The position numbers and the translations under genes are program-made. From positions 5,562,001 to 5,626,000 of the forward strand of contig CAMRHE010000076.1 in assembly GCA_947044405.1 (NCBI GenBank): a stretch of 64,000 nt of DNA, given 5' to 3'. The DNA comes from Leptodactylus fallax (lineage: Eukaryota; Chordata; Amphibia; Anura; Leptodactylidae). The notes under the pieces were generated by a model that did not search any database, was not told where the DNA came from, and saw only the letters and a program-made list of their open reading frames with translations. Positions 37,120 through 47,942 of this stretch are shown here, piece after piece (within the stretch, counting starts at the first letter, position 1; every line of letters begins with the position of its first letter).

Positions 37120-37767
37120 TACAAAGGGGTTATTAAGAGGCATTATTAATCCAGAGGGGCATTTATGTAAGAGGGCATAATTTATACAAGGAGACATAAG
37201 AGGGTATAATTAATAATAGGGGAAATGGGCAATATTAATTTTAGCTGGCACTCGGGCATTGATTTAAGGGGGTACACAGGGCATTTTTAATTAGGGGGAA
37301 TTATTCATTGAGGGGCACATAGGAGCATTATTAAATTAAAGGCTCATGGGGTTATTATTAATTTCCCGGGGATTTTATATCATATATTTTATAATTGGGA
37401 TGGAGATTTTATGTAGTTGATGACAATGTGGGTCGGTGCCTGGAAAAGTGAGGAGCCAAACATGTCTGTGTTATAAACTTTACAGAGACAAGTCACAGCT
37501 GGAAGAAGTGGTCATGGCGGTCCAGATGGAAGAGACGATAAATGTAAACCATCAGAGATGTCACCTGTAAGTCACAACAGTGTTCCTGTATTTACCTGTG
37601 TACTGTATTTACCTAACTGGTCTTCACCGTATAGTGATAATGTTGGTATACCTGAGTTGGGGGCCCATTTGGACGTGTTCGCCCCCCCCTGGGCTGAACC
37701 CCCTGAACGCCTTTGTATTGAACCTCAAAAGGCTAAAATAAAATGGACACGCAAGTAAACATGTCAT

Positions 37768-37770
<3 letters not shown>

Positions 37771-37828
<58 letters not shown>
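37771..37828. repeat. (TAA)n microsatellite, about 19 units
   Basis: Uninterrupted TAA units. Confidence 0.96.
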
Positions 37829-37829
<1 letters not shown>

Positions 37830-37870
37830 TGTAAAAAAATATATATATATTACTAATAATAATCCTAAAA

Positions 37871-37937
37871 TCCAAGCAAATATGCCATCTCCATCCCTAC
37901 TATTTTATGATGACATGTTTACTTGCGTGTCCGTTTT
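37871..37937 (-). repeat. Local repeat unit, copy 2, inverted
   Basis: The complement reads AAGTAAACATGTCATCATAA, AATAGTAGGGATGGAGATGG. It overlaps the right arm of the 52-bp inverted repeat. Confidence 0.75.
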
Positions 37938-38007
37938 ATTTTAGCCTTTTGAGGTTCAATAATGTTTTATTATATTATTATTAATACTCAAGACGCTAAC
38001 ATAGACA

Positions 38008-38065
38008 GCAAGTAAACATGGCATCAAAATAGTAGGCAAGAAGAAACAGTACAAATAAAAAATAT
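38008..38065 (+). repeat. Local repeat unit, copy 3
   Basis: CAAGTAAACATGGCATCAAA, ATAGTAGGCAAGAAGAAACA, GTACAAATAAAA, in the same orientation as copy 1. Confidence 0.72.
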
Positions 38066-38137
38066 ACATACATACACACACACAGTATATACATAATTAA
38101 TAATAACCACCACCTAAAGATGCTAAAATATTATTCT

Positions 38138-38350
38138 TTAAAGGGCTGTCCAGGATTTAAAAAAAAAAAAAAATGATGCTATTTTTCAGAAATAGTGCCA
38201 CACTTGTACACAGGTTGCATCTGGTATTGCAAGCTCAGCCTTGCATGCTTCAATGGAACTTTGTTACATTACCAGAGCCAATTGAAGGACCAGTGCGGTG
38301 CTCTATTTGGAAGGAAGTAACCATTTCATATCCACAGAAAACCCCTTTAA
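38138..38350. mobile_element. TTAA-bounded element, family G
   Basis: TTAA at both ends; left TTAAAGGGCTGTCCAGGAT, right complement TTAAAGGGGTTTTCTGTGG. Inside is the family G motif ATAGTGCCACACTTGTACAC, AGGTTGCATCTGGTATTGCA with AGCTCAGCC. Confidence 0.8.
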
Positions 38351-39194
38351 ATCTCCAAAATGAAGGTAAAATCAGCTCAAGCAAAGAAATAAACAGGGCA
38401 TTTATTTGTAGAAAAAAAATAAATCTGCCTATTTAACACTTTTTACAGGAATCTGAGCACAAGTGTCACAGTGAACTGTTCAGTGACCTCTTAAAAAATG
38501 CACAAAAGAATTGCATAAAGCCCTAATGTGTGTAATTCCCATGATGTGGAAAACACTAGAAACTTCTAAGTAAGCAGAAAAGTACAAAAATGGGGTTCAC
38601 ACAGGATAGGCACTTCTGCATAGAACACACACAAGGATAGAAACTGGCAAGCTAAACAGAAAGAATACAGAAGCAAAATGCAAGAAAATAAGATTAAAAT
38701 GTACAAAAATAGGGACATTCCGACGGTGCCCGAACAGATAACCACACTTCTGAAAAACCACCAGCTGCTTCGGAGATAGATCAGATTACTTCGCAATCGC
38801 TTGGTTACAAGGAACGACTTCATTTGTGAGGCAAAAAAAAATAATCATTATGCATGGTATTTCTTGCTAACCTCTGGATTCAAGCATATCAGCTACTTAT
38901 GTTAATGATATTTTATCCGAGGGGGCTTGAGAACAAACTATTTTTAGCACAAAAACCCATTAGAGAGAGCGAAAAAAAAATTCACACGTTCTTGTCCTAT
39001 TTGGTGGTTAAAATAATTTCATACATTCAAAATGAAATGCATTCCAGAGTGCGAGACGGTTACATGATACATCAGATACGGCTTATTTCATAACCTGTCT
39101 TGTGTAGTGTAACATGCACATACTTTCATGCAAGTCAGATGGACGTTCACTTAAAGGGACCTCACATGTACACAGTCAAGGCAGCTATGGGGAG
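38351..39194. other. Intron, nothing recognised
   Basis: No repeat or exon seen. Confidence 0.4.
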
Positions 39195-39323
39195 GACACC
39201 TCTGCTCACTGTAGGCTTAGGAGTCCAGTGGGTGGTCCTAGGCCTCCTCTGTAAGAATGTACATATAGAAATCACTAACTTAAGGGACAGCCCACTGGAC
39301 TCTTTAGCTAGTATGAGCAGAGG
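39195..39323. repeat. Foldback repeat next to a family F element
   Basis: CCTCTGCTCACTGTAGGCTT, AGGAGTCCAGTGGGTGGTCC faces GGACAGCCCACTGGACTCTT, TAGCTAGTATGAGCAGAGG. It ends at the start of the element at 39324. Confidence 0.7.
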
Positions 39324-39721
39324 TATAAAGGGGTCATACAGGGACTGTTTAAAAAAAAATTACTTCCTCTGGGGTTGTATATGGGTCAAACCTCGGATTT
39401 CCAGGCTAGTTCTGACACTGGGTCACATGATCAGAACCAGCACCCTAGCTAATCTACCTCTTCCCTCTTATCCCATGTTCACTGATCTTTACCTGTATTA
39501 TGGGAGCTGGCTTGACTAGCACAATGATTTAATCTGCTAGCCCCATAGCACAGGTAAAGACTACCGTGCATGGAAGATGAGGGAGGAGCTGGATCGAATC
39601 AAGTACTGTGAGCTGATTCCGATCATGTAACCCAGGGTTGGAACCAGCTTGGAAACATGAGGTTCAACCCAAATGTAACCCCAGAAGAAGTGTTTACACA
39701 GTCCCAGGAAAACCCCTTTAA
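39324..39721. mobile_element. TTAA-type element, family F
   Basis: Left AAAGGGGTCATACAGGGACT, right CAGTCCCAGGAAAACCCCTT then TAAA (TTAA at 39718-39721). The inner arms CCCCATAGCACAGGTAAAG and GATCTTTACCTGTATTATGGG are complementary; GGTCACATGATCAGAACC faces GATTCCGATCATGTAACCC. The 139-codon frame from 39100 runs into it and is not a gene. Confidence 0.8.
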
Positions 39722-41853
39722 ATGCATATATGGAAACATACTCAGCCCTTCTGCTTTATAACACAGTGTCTGTAGACTGGCTGGCACTTTCAATGTGACC
39801 AGATCCATGTAAGGTGGATCTTGCCAATTTTGACAAAATCTTTCAACGACCTATTATGTGCGAGCCTTCTCCCAAAGGCCAACAAGGAAAGAAACAAGAG
39901 TGCCTCGGCACAGACATTACCAATGAATACACTGGCTAAGAAGTGTCCATTAGATGAAGCCAAAAGAACTGATAACCATCGGTCAAACAACATTTACAAC
40001 TAGCGATAGACATTTTATAAAACTGTATCGTCAACCTTTCCGAGAAGCTAAACAAAGCTAAAGCCAAGCCAAGACATTCGTAAGAATGTGTGACTTCACC
40101 TGGACAGTCAAGACATGAAGTAAGTGAATGTTTTTGGGAAACTAGCTCATCCGTTCTCTAGGGGAATTAAGTGATATCATTGAAGAAGCCATTTTTAATA
40201 TCCGACCCAATGTTCACAAGACCATAGCACATAAATGCACAGAGGATTGGTGACATCATCAAAGCATGACACACACATGTAGGTAATAGATGCACATTAA
40301 ACACCTAACAAAAGCTTTGTCCAAAGCCAGCACTGACTTGTTTTATAGTAATTCAGCAATTGCGTGTATAGCAAAGGGTAGGACGCCAAGAATAAAAAAG
40401 AAAACATTTAAGATATTGGAAGATGCATAAGGATCTAAAGGCTTTGCCAAACTAAACAGTGACAGTAAAGCTTAAAAGTGAACAATTATACGACTCATTT
40501 CCAACTCTCCTTCTGGACATATTCTAGTGAAGGTGCAGGGTGGAAACAGCAGGGAACTCTTGAAAGCAAAACTTTGGAATCACAGAAAACTAACATTAAC
40601 GCATTACTTATTCTGTCTTATGAAAACCGCCCTGACAAGAGCGAGCCGTGCAGGGGAACATCGGTGTATTAAAAGACAAGAGATCCCTGAGGCTGCAGAC
40701 ACCGCCAGATGCGTTTTTCACCAAAAAAACATTTCTGTTGTCTATCAATAGGAAATATTTTGCTTTCATGGAGAACAGCTTCAATACCGCAAGATGACAG
40801 GGTTTAAAAAGGACAATTTTTTTCTGCTTTTCACCACCACATTCTGCGCTATTATATTGAATATTTGACAGCCTGTGACACATAATCGTGACAAACTCGC
40901 ACATTCATGAGATACAAAAAAAAAAAAATAAAAAAATAAGCTTCTGAGCTCCAATGCAAAATCTGTTAGAGTGCCCCTATAACACAGAGGTACACTATCA
41001 TCCGGGTGCAACTCCCAATTCTGCACCCTTTCCCCTGGCAAAAGTCTAAAAGTTTTTCCCCCATAATATATACCCAGTTTATTTAATGCACAAAAATTCC
41101 TTAGACTACAGGAATACTACATCTTTGTATGTAAAAATTGCATATCTTCTATTAAAATTAATGAGACGCTAGGTTCATATGGTTCTCTCCTCAATGTCAG
41201 GAGTGCTATACCTCCTTTTCTAATGAAAGTAGGCAAAAATCTACAGAACAGGTGTCTTATCGGAGGTGGTTAGACATGTCAAGAGAAGATATGAAAAATA
41301 AATGGAGAACGTTGGGCTTTGTAGACATACGCGTGGTTCGGGAGGGTGCTATGTCTCCTTAAGGAGCCTCTTTTTGTAGGCCACCTATTTCAGGTTTACA
41401 GAGTCTTACAGACCACACATGCTCTGGTAAGAATTCTGGAAGGAATATGAAAAGAAGTTCTCCTTGATGGAAAAAGGAAAACTCTCGCCAGAATCAACTT
41501 TTGGAAGGTAGTTCCCTATAGATCAATGCCTTGTTTTCGAGAAACCTAGTGACCTGACCTGGGATTAAGACCAAACAAGAATCTCTCCTCCGAAAGGTAG
41601 AGAAACCCATCTTCAGACAGCTGATTTGGGGTTATTGCTCCTCATTATTGCAGAGCAGGGTACTTGTTGGCTAGGTGAGAGGCCATATATGTACATCAGG
41701 ACACATATGCACCTCCACGGTAGGAAGAAAATAGCATAGCATACACTGCCAATTTTTCCCATTAAATAAGACTATGATGGAATCCATGTGTGGTGTGTTA
41801 GTGTCCATTGACTGATGGATCCGTTAAAGTTTGAATTGAAATTATGAAATAAA

Positions 41854-41903
<50 letters not shown>

Positions 41904-42715
41904 TCTGCTCATACAACAAAAGAAAAAGAAAAAAACAAAACAAAAACACGAGTCGTCAAATTTTACTTGCCCATGGTTCTTACTTACATGGGCAGCAGCT
42001 ACCATATTACAAAAAACTGGGTTTCTATAAATCCCATTGAAGTACTTTTTATTTAGATCCTCTCCAGCATACAGCTGTCTCGAGAAATGTGGTTACTCTA
42101 AGCTCAGTTTAGATTTGTGCCTATATTTGCAAAAGCAACCCAAGTGAGCGGATACCTACACTAAAATACAGTATTGGACATACTTTAGAGAGTAGCTGTA
42201 TTTTTTTTTTTTTTCTCTGTCCACTTTGGATAAAGATTAAAAACCTTACTTTCAGTGAAGAAGCAAAAATCCTATATTTTTTTTTACTATAGAAAATTGA
42301 AAATACTTCACTGTTTCAATAAAGACTGCCCTTTTATGGACACGGAGGAATCATGCGTCTAACTTTAGTACTTATCTGACAAGAGTTTCAATTGTCTGAC
42401 ATTCCATTTTAACCTAATCACTAGAACAAAACTACTTTATGTAAAATGATCTTCCAGTTGCCTTAGTTACAAATCCCTGCAGTCTGGTGTAATCGAAATC
42501 TACTCACGTAAGTTAAGAATAATTAGGACCCCAAATTAAACCAAACAAAGTTAATTCAAATAAACTACTGTCATATAAGAACAGCAGAAAAATTTATCGT
42601 CGCATAACACTTTAAAATATCTTACATATGCACAGGCTCGAAAAGAAGATGGTGGTGACCTGTGCTTGACGATAAGGTTGATTACGAGAATTCTTTAGTA
42701 GTCTGTACATAACCA
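39722..42715. other. Intron, nothing else recognised
   Basis: Contains the (TA)n at 41862 and A/T runs (40917, 42200). No exon seen. Confidence 0.4.
41862..41899. repeat. (TA)n microsatellite
   Basis: About 18 TA units after an A run. Confidence 0.96.
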
Positions 42716-43082
42716 GTTTGAAGTGGACCGTTCGCCAATTCCAACCACCTACATTCTTTAATAGACTCTGCTCCACCGATTCTGGCACAATTGGAATTTT
42801 TTTTTCTCTAGCCCCCACCATTCCTGAGCCATCATTACTGATAGTTTCAGCACCCAATTTGATAATAAGGTGCTCTACTGTTGAATGGATGTTCCTGGGC
42901 AGCCTACTCCATCCTGAGGTCATGAACCTGAGAGTAGGGAGCCTAAATCTAACAGCACAGACTGCACAGGAACAGTGGGAGCTGGAGAAAAAAAATTCCA
43001 ACTGCGCCGAAATCAGGAGAATGGAGCCTATTAATGATGTAAAGGGTTGGAGTTGGTGGAGGTGGTGAAAGGTCCTCTTTAA
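42716..43082. mobile_element. Foldback element, family D ('CCACCTCCACCAACTCCAA')
   Basis: The right arm TTGGAGTTGGTGGAGGTGGT, then GAAAGGTCCTCTTTAA, pairs with the left arm AAGTGGACCGTTCGCCAATT. The middle is palindromic (AATTGGAATTTTTTTTTCTC / GAGAAAAAAAATTCCAACTG). A 183-codon minus-strand frame and a 116-codon plus-strand frame are by-products of this repeat. Family match: 51386-51750. Confidence 0.82.
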
Positions 43083-44145
43083 ATGGGTTAACTCATGAGA
43101 ACTCCCTCCAATAAGACTTGAGGCATAGGTAATAAAATGGGGAGCAAGCTTCGCTAGTACCACTACAAAAGCACTAATAAGTCTCTCTTGCTCTGGCAGG
43201 CCGAGTCCATTCAGACCCTCAACAATGTATCATCGCTTAGGGTTTCTAAAGTCAGTTTTAAGAGACAAGGAACACAGCACCTTATTATGGGGCCCTGATG
43301 TTTTTGAAAGTGAAAATAAATTATTATTATACACACACAAAAACTTATTCTCAAAATAAATTCAACTTTAAAGACATTTATACAGAAGACCCACCAAGCA
43401 CTTCTAGATGGACTGCACTATTCTTATTAAAAGACCTTGGAATATTACTATAAAATATACAGTACAAATAAAATTATTATATTACTAGATTATGCTGAAA
43501 AGGAAATGCAGCTAAACAAAACCTTGCAGGCTACTTATGATTATTACAGACACATGAAACAAAAAAATAAGAAAAAAAAAAAAAAAAAAAATTTAACATT
43601 TTATATATATAATTGTTTTTGTAAAAGGTTAAAAAAGCTAATTAGAGAGCTGAAAGGTACGTTAAGGCTCGCAAGAGGATTAAGGAACCGAAACTATAAA
43701 GTGACATTTTAATCCTTGTCAACTACAACAATCAACTCTTTAGAGATTTGCCTGGGGATTTCTCACTAAGACCTGGAAATGAACACTCACTTCAATGGGT
43801 GAGGGGGAAAGGTGGCTAGATATTTGGATATAGTCTGTGTGGTACCCCAAGGAGCACTCTTCCTGGAGCTGCACATGGTATGGAGATTAGTATCAGAAAA
43901 CTGTAAGAAAGGAAAAAAAGAAAACAAAAAAAAAAAAATCAAGTGCAAAGACTTGAGATCAGAAAACTGAGCACAATAACAAAAATTACAAAAAATAAAA
44001 ACAAATGATAAAGCATGAAAACAATGATTTGATTCATTTATTTATTAACATCTACCATCAGGTTATGGTTAGATGGATTCTCTGCCATATCATGTCCTTT
44101 AATACAATTAAATTCTATATGACTTCCCTCCAATTTTTAGTTAAA
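43083..44145. other. Intron, A-rich
   Basis: A runs at 43569 and 43926; no exon seen. Confidence 0.4.
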
Positions 44146-44712
44146 ATTGGCCATACACATTACACGGTTGTTGGATGAACACAGCCAACAGCTATCCCTT
44201 CCAAATATCCCAAACGCACTCAGCCTACAGCAATGGATCATCAACCTTTAGAACAAAAGGATCAGACATATTGATGTCCAACATCCAGATTTTTCCGCCA
44301 TATCTTCCATCGGAAAAGTCAGGACACCCCCAAACACATCCGTTGCAGGGCTATGGAGTTGGTCGGACTAACCACTGAATTGACTCCTACTTTTCCACAA
44401 CCCAACATGGAATCCTTTATAAATGGCTGACCAGCCATGATCAGTCAGAAGCAATGAAGATTCTCTATAATTCATTAAAAAGCCAATGGCTGAATTCCTA
44501 TGAAGTAAATATGCAAAAATCTATGTATCTAATCATACTGTTGTAATAATTGCATATCATAATTTAAAATAATCATTTTATTTTGAAGCCGGATTTGGCA
44601 ACTTTTTTCCCCAACTTCACCCAAAACTGGACATGACTGACTCCACAGCCCTGATCAGATGGTTGAGGGGTCACGATCAGCCAAAATTAATCTAATGTGT
44701 GCGCCTAGCTTA
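44146..44712. mobile_element. Element of family J ('GGCCATACACATTA'), interrupted
   Basis: Left end ATTGGCCATACACATTACAC; right end AATTAATCTAATGTGTGCGC. A second element occupies 44346-44653. The family recurs at 54204, 57142 and 57998. It is non-coding. Confidence 0.75.
44346..44653. mobile_element. hAT-like MITE ('CAGGGCTRTGGAGT') nested in family J
   Basis: Terminal inverted repeats CAGGGCTATGGAGTTGGTCGG and GACTGACTCCACAGCCCTG; flanks ATCCGTTG and ATCAGATG agree at 6 of 8 bases, fitting a worn 8-bp target duplication as made by hAT transposases. 308 bp, no coding sequence. Confidence 0.72.
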
Positions 44713-46040
44713 GGTCACATCTACCGTCTTCTCACATTATACAGCGACTGTCTATAAAAGTTGCACATTGTGAATACACGGTCTTACACACATCTCAACA
44801 CATTCCAACACAAAGCAACAACTGCTTGGTAGAAGTCATAGTGTAGCTCTAGTTTCTCCAAAAGGTTTGACTGTTTGCGCCCCCCTGCTATTTTAACAGA
44901 ACTTTGTTTCGCACCATCTGTATAGCTTTGACAAGTGATATTAGCTGGAAACCCCACTTTGTAGCACACAAGTTAAAACCAACAGTAACCAAAGTCCTCC
45001 CGAATATAAACACAAAGGTCTGGTGACCAACTAATCCAAAAAGTGCCACGAATGGTGCAACTTAGGATCTCATCATCATAGCAATGTATGAAAATCAAGG
45101 GAGTCAAATGTCAAAGCCATACATGAAATGCACAGTAAAGGGACTAGGACCTGGGGGTAAGATTCCCATCAGCTACCTTCTTAATCCACCCATGGCTACA
45201 TTAAAGGAGGGAAGACAAAATAAGTTTAAGATGTAAATGTCAAAGGAGACGATTAATAGAGAACCATTACCGAGTGTTGCGCTCTCTTTCTGTCTAAGAG
45301 TTAATCCTTTGACCATGTCACTTCCCAGACACTATGTGAAAACATAGACTTATAGAGATGCTCGGATCACTTTAAACTCACAGAGGAAAGTTCAAGAGAC
45401 AAAAGGGAAAAAAAAATGGTTTTAGCAGACAAAGCATTTTAATGTGTGTCATTTCGCCTTAAGGTAGCTTTACCCTTGCATGTACCAACATGAATTGTTC
45501 TCATTTCTAAAAGCAACCGGTGACAATTTCACCATGTTCGGCACTTCTCATTTTAACAGAATATATGCCACAAGTCACAGGAGTTTTATAAACGGATGAT
45601 TATGCACTTTAATCCCCTGCAGTATAAGAAAAGGGACATTTCAGTAGCCGGAAACAAAAGGAGGGACAGGAGTGTACAATTTCATCTGTCTTTCTTTCCA
45701 CTTACATCTCCACTCAACAAAGAGGCAGAGAACAGTAGTGGGCATAGAAATGGAGAAATGTCAACTAAATATTGAAGGGGAGAGTTGGATTGCAATGGAA
45801 GTCATGGCGTAGGGGCGTAATCATTCAGAACCCCCAATTACTCATCTATCAGTCTATAAAATGTATATATATTTTTTATATAAATCAAAAACATACAGAC
45901 AAGACTATATCTATTTCTCATAATGAGGAAAAATATTACTAAAATATAAATATAGTATTATTGTTGGTTTTTAATAAATTGTACATAAATGTAATGCTAC
46001 TATCACTATTAATAATGAAAAATAGAGTAGTAATATTTTT

Positions 46041-46045
46041 TATTA

Positions 46046-46077
<32 letters not shown>

Positions 46078-46078
46078 C
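46041..46078. repeat. (TA)n microsatellite, interrupted
   Basis: TATA units with one ATTA break, in a wider AT-rich zone (45840-46200). Confidence 0.9.
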
Positions 46079-47560
46079 TCAATTTATTTCATTAAATATA
46101 TATATACAAAAAAAAGTATTTTTACTACTATTTTTCTTTAATACTTTAAAAATAAAAAATACTTTAATAATAATAATAATAAAAAAATATATAACTAGTC
46201 GAAAATCTGTTTGCCAAATAAAAATCATAAGGGCCCTTTCACATTAACAATGTTTTTTGTGTCCATGAAAAATACTGACAGCATACGGACCCCTTAGAAT
46301 GAAAGGAGCCATTCACACGTCCAATTTTTTTTTCTATTTTCTCTATACATCTCAGCCATTTAAGTCTTTAGGACAGTGGAAAAAAAAAAAAAAAAAATGA
46401 CTGCACATGAATGTTATGCATGTGATATCCATGCTTCATCCATTCATATAGTAGGTTGCGTAACATCCTATATTTTTAGCCCACAAAACAGATCTTTTTA
46501 GTGAAAGACGCCTTAACCCGGATTGGGTAATAAGCTGGAAGGGTAGTTTTGAAACAAAGGTTTTTAAGAAAAAGGTGAGTGTTTTTTTCTGAAAATAATA
46601 AACACTGTGGCCAGATGCTAGCTGTAAGGCAATAGCGAATTATGAAATGCACTACCAACAGAATATTTTTGTGGCACTCCCTCATCTTTGGTGTGTTTTT
46701 GGGCTCCACATTTTATTTTTTATTTTTTTTTTCCACCAGAAACAGCATGCTCCAAGTAAGGTGCCTCCTTGAGTGTTTTTCCATTTACTTCTTTGCAGTT
46801 AACAAAAACCACAATTTTTTTTTTTTTTAAAAAAAACAAGCCTAAAAAACAGCTACAAAAAAGTATGTGCATTGGAAGCCTAAAACATATTAACTGCTGA
46901 TTTCCACAAAAAAAAAAAAAAAATTTCAATGGATCTTCACTAGTATTCTATTTATATATGAATATTCAAAATGTTATATTATTGTGCATCTGAAGGCTCC
47001 TTGACCCATGTTTGTTCATAGAAAAAGTCTTGCAAATGCCATTTAATACGGCAAAAAGAAATGTTTTCCAGGAGACCTTCACATCAAAACATTCTCCGTA
47101 GTGTTAAATAATTTAGTCATCAAGTTCACTTCTGATCTATTGATCAGTACATAGAAGCGGATGCGCTATTTATATATAAAAGAGGAAAAAAAAACTATCA
47201 AACAAAAGTCAAGTGAACTGCATCATCCCCAGCAGTAGCATACACCTCCATATTAATACCAGAGTAAAGAGCAGGAAAACAAACTGTGACAGAAATAAGT
47301 ACGGACATGACCATCTGAAATAATTTATCACCCTGAAACCCAGCAATTGACTCCTATGTGCCAAGCCATACAAAAAAAAACAAAAAAAAAAAAACTGCAT
47401 TTTTTACAACTATACACACTTTGCAATGTTATACAGGGCCTGTATTTAGGCTGGAAGTTGAAATTTACGTTATCCCTAGCCTGAACAGGACCTTCATCCA
47501 CTAAAGGTAGACAAATGTACCTGATTTGGGCAAGTAAAATAAATAAAAAGGACAATATTT

Positions 47561-47569
47561 ATAAAAAAA

Positions 47570-47601
<32 letters not shown>
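47561..47601. repeat. A run followed by (TA)n
   Basis: About 25 A then seven TA units. Confidence 0.93.
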
Positions 47602-47900
47602 ACTTCACTCCATCTGTAACCCGTGAGGGTGGGGGGGGATAATATGTATGGCGGATTATATATATATATATTTTATTTTATTTTTTTTATTATTATTTCT
47701 TTTGCTAATCTTACATTGGATGAATAAAGAAAAAAAATGTGATATATTGTTTAACCCAGGGAGTAAGGATATATATTTTATACGTACAACAATTTATAAA
47801 ATATAACAAATCAAATTTATATATTACAAATAAAATGGCTTCCAGTGATTTTTTTTTTTAAGATGCAGGGACAGATGTGCATTGAGAGAGGATTTACTTA

Positions 47901-47908
<8 letters not shown>

Positions 47909-47940
<32 letters not shown>
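47909..47940. repeat. (TA)n microsatellite
   Basis: About 16 TA units after an A run. Confidence 0.95.

Positions 47941-47942
<2 letters not shown>

Larger units (their letters stand above)
35537..37762. mobile_element. Composite repeat of about 2.2 kb with nested elements
   Basis: Starts GAACCAGAGGCGTAGCTAGC, a frog repeat terminus ('AGGGGCGTAGC…'), followed by a G run, a CpG-rich block (to about 35910), a T run, and blocks of 'GGGGCATTATTAAT' type around 37120-37400. Families B (36383) and C (36671) are nested in it. The right part ends near GCCCCCCCCTGGGCTGAACC. No frame longer than 100 codons is present. It lies between two (TAA)n tracts. It could be one element or several stacked; the boundaries are my reading. 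Confidence 0.5.
37718..37959. repeat. 52-bp inverted repeat, one mismatch, around (TAA)n
   Basis: Arm 37718-37769 and arm 37908-37959 are inverse complements at 51 of 52 positions (TTGAACCTCAAAAGGCTAAA … CAAGTAAACATGTCATCA). The 138-bp spacer holds a (TAA)n tract, a short (TA)n and unique sequence. Confidence 0.93.

Noticed and set aside
37681..37762. Possible coding piece ending 'EPQKAKIKWTRK'
   Set aside because: Part of a repeat whose arm recurs inverted 138 bp away; no support as an exon.
39100..39519. 139-codon plus-strand open frame
   Set aside because: Runs across a foldback repeat and into a family F element.
42612..43163. 183-codon minus-strand open frame, longest in the window
   Set aside because: It lies over a family D palindrome that is repeated at 51386-51750; an open frame also exists on the other strand, and no protein family features are present.
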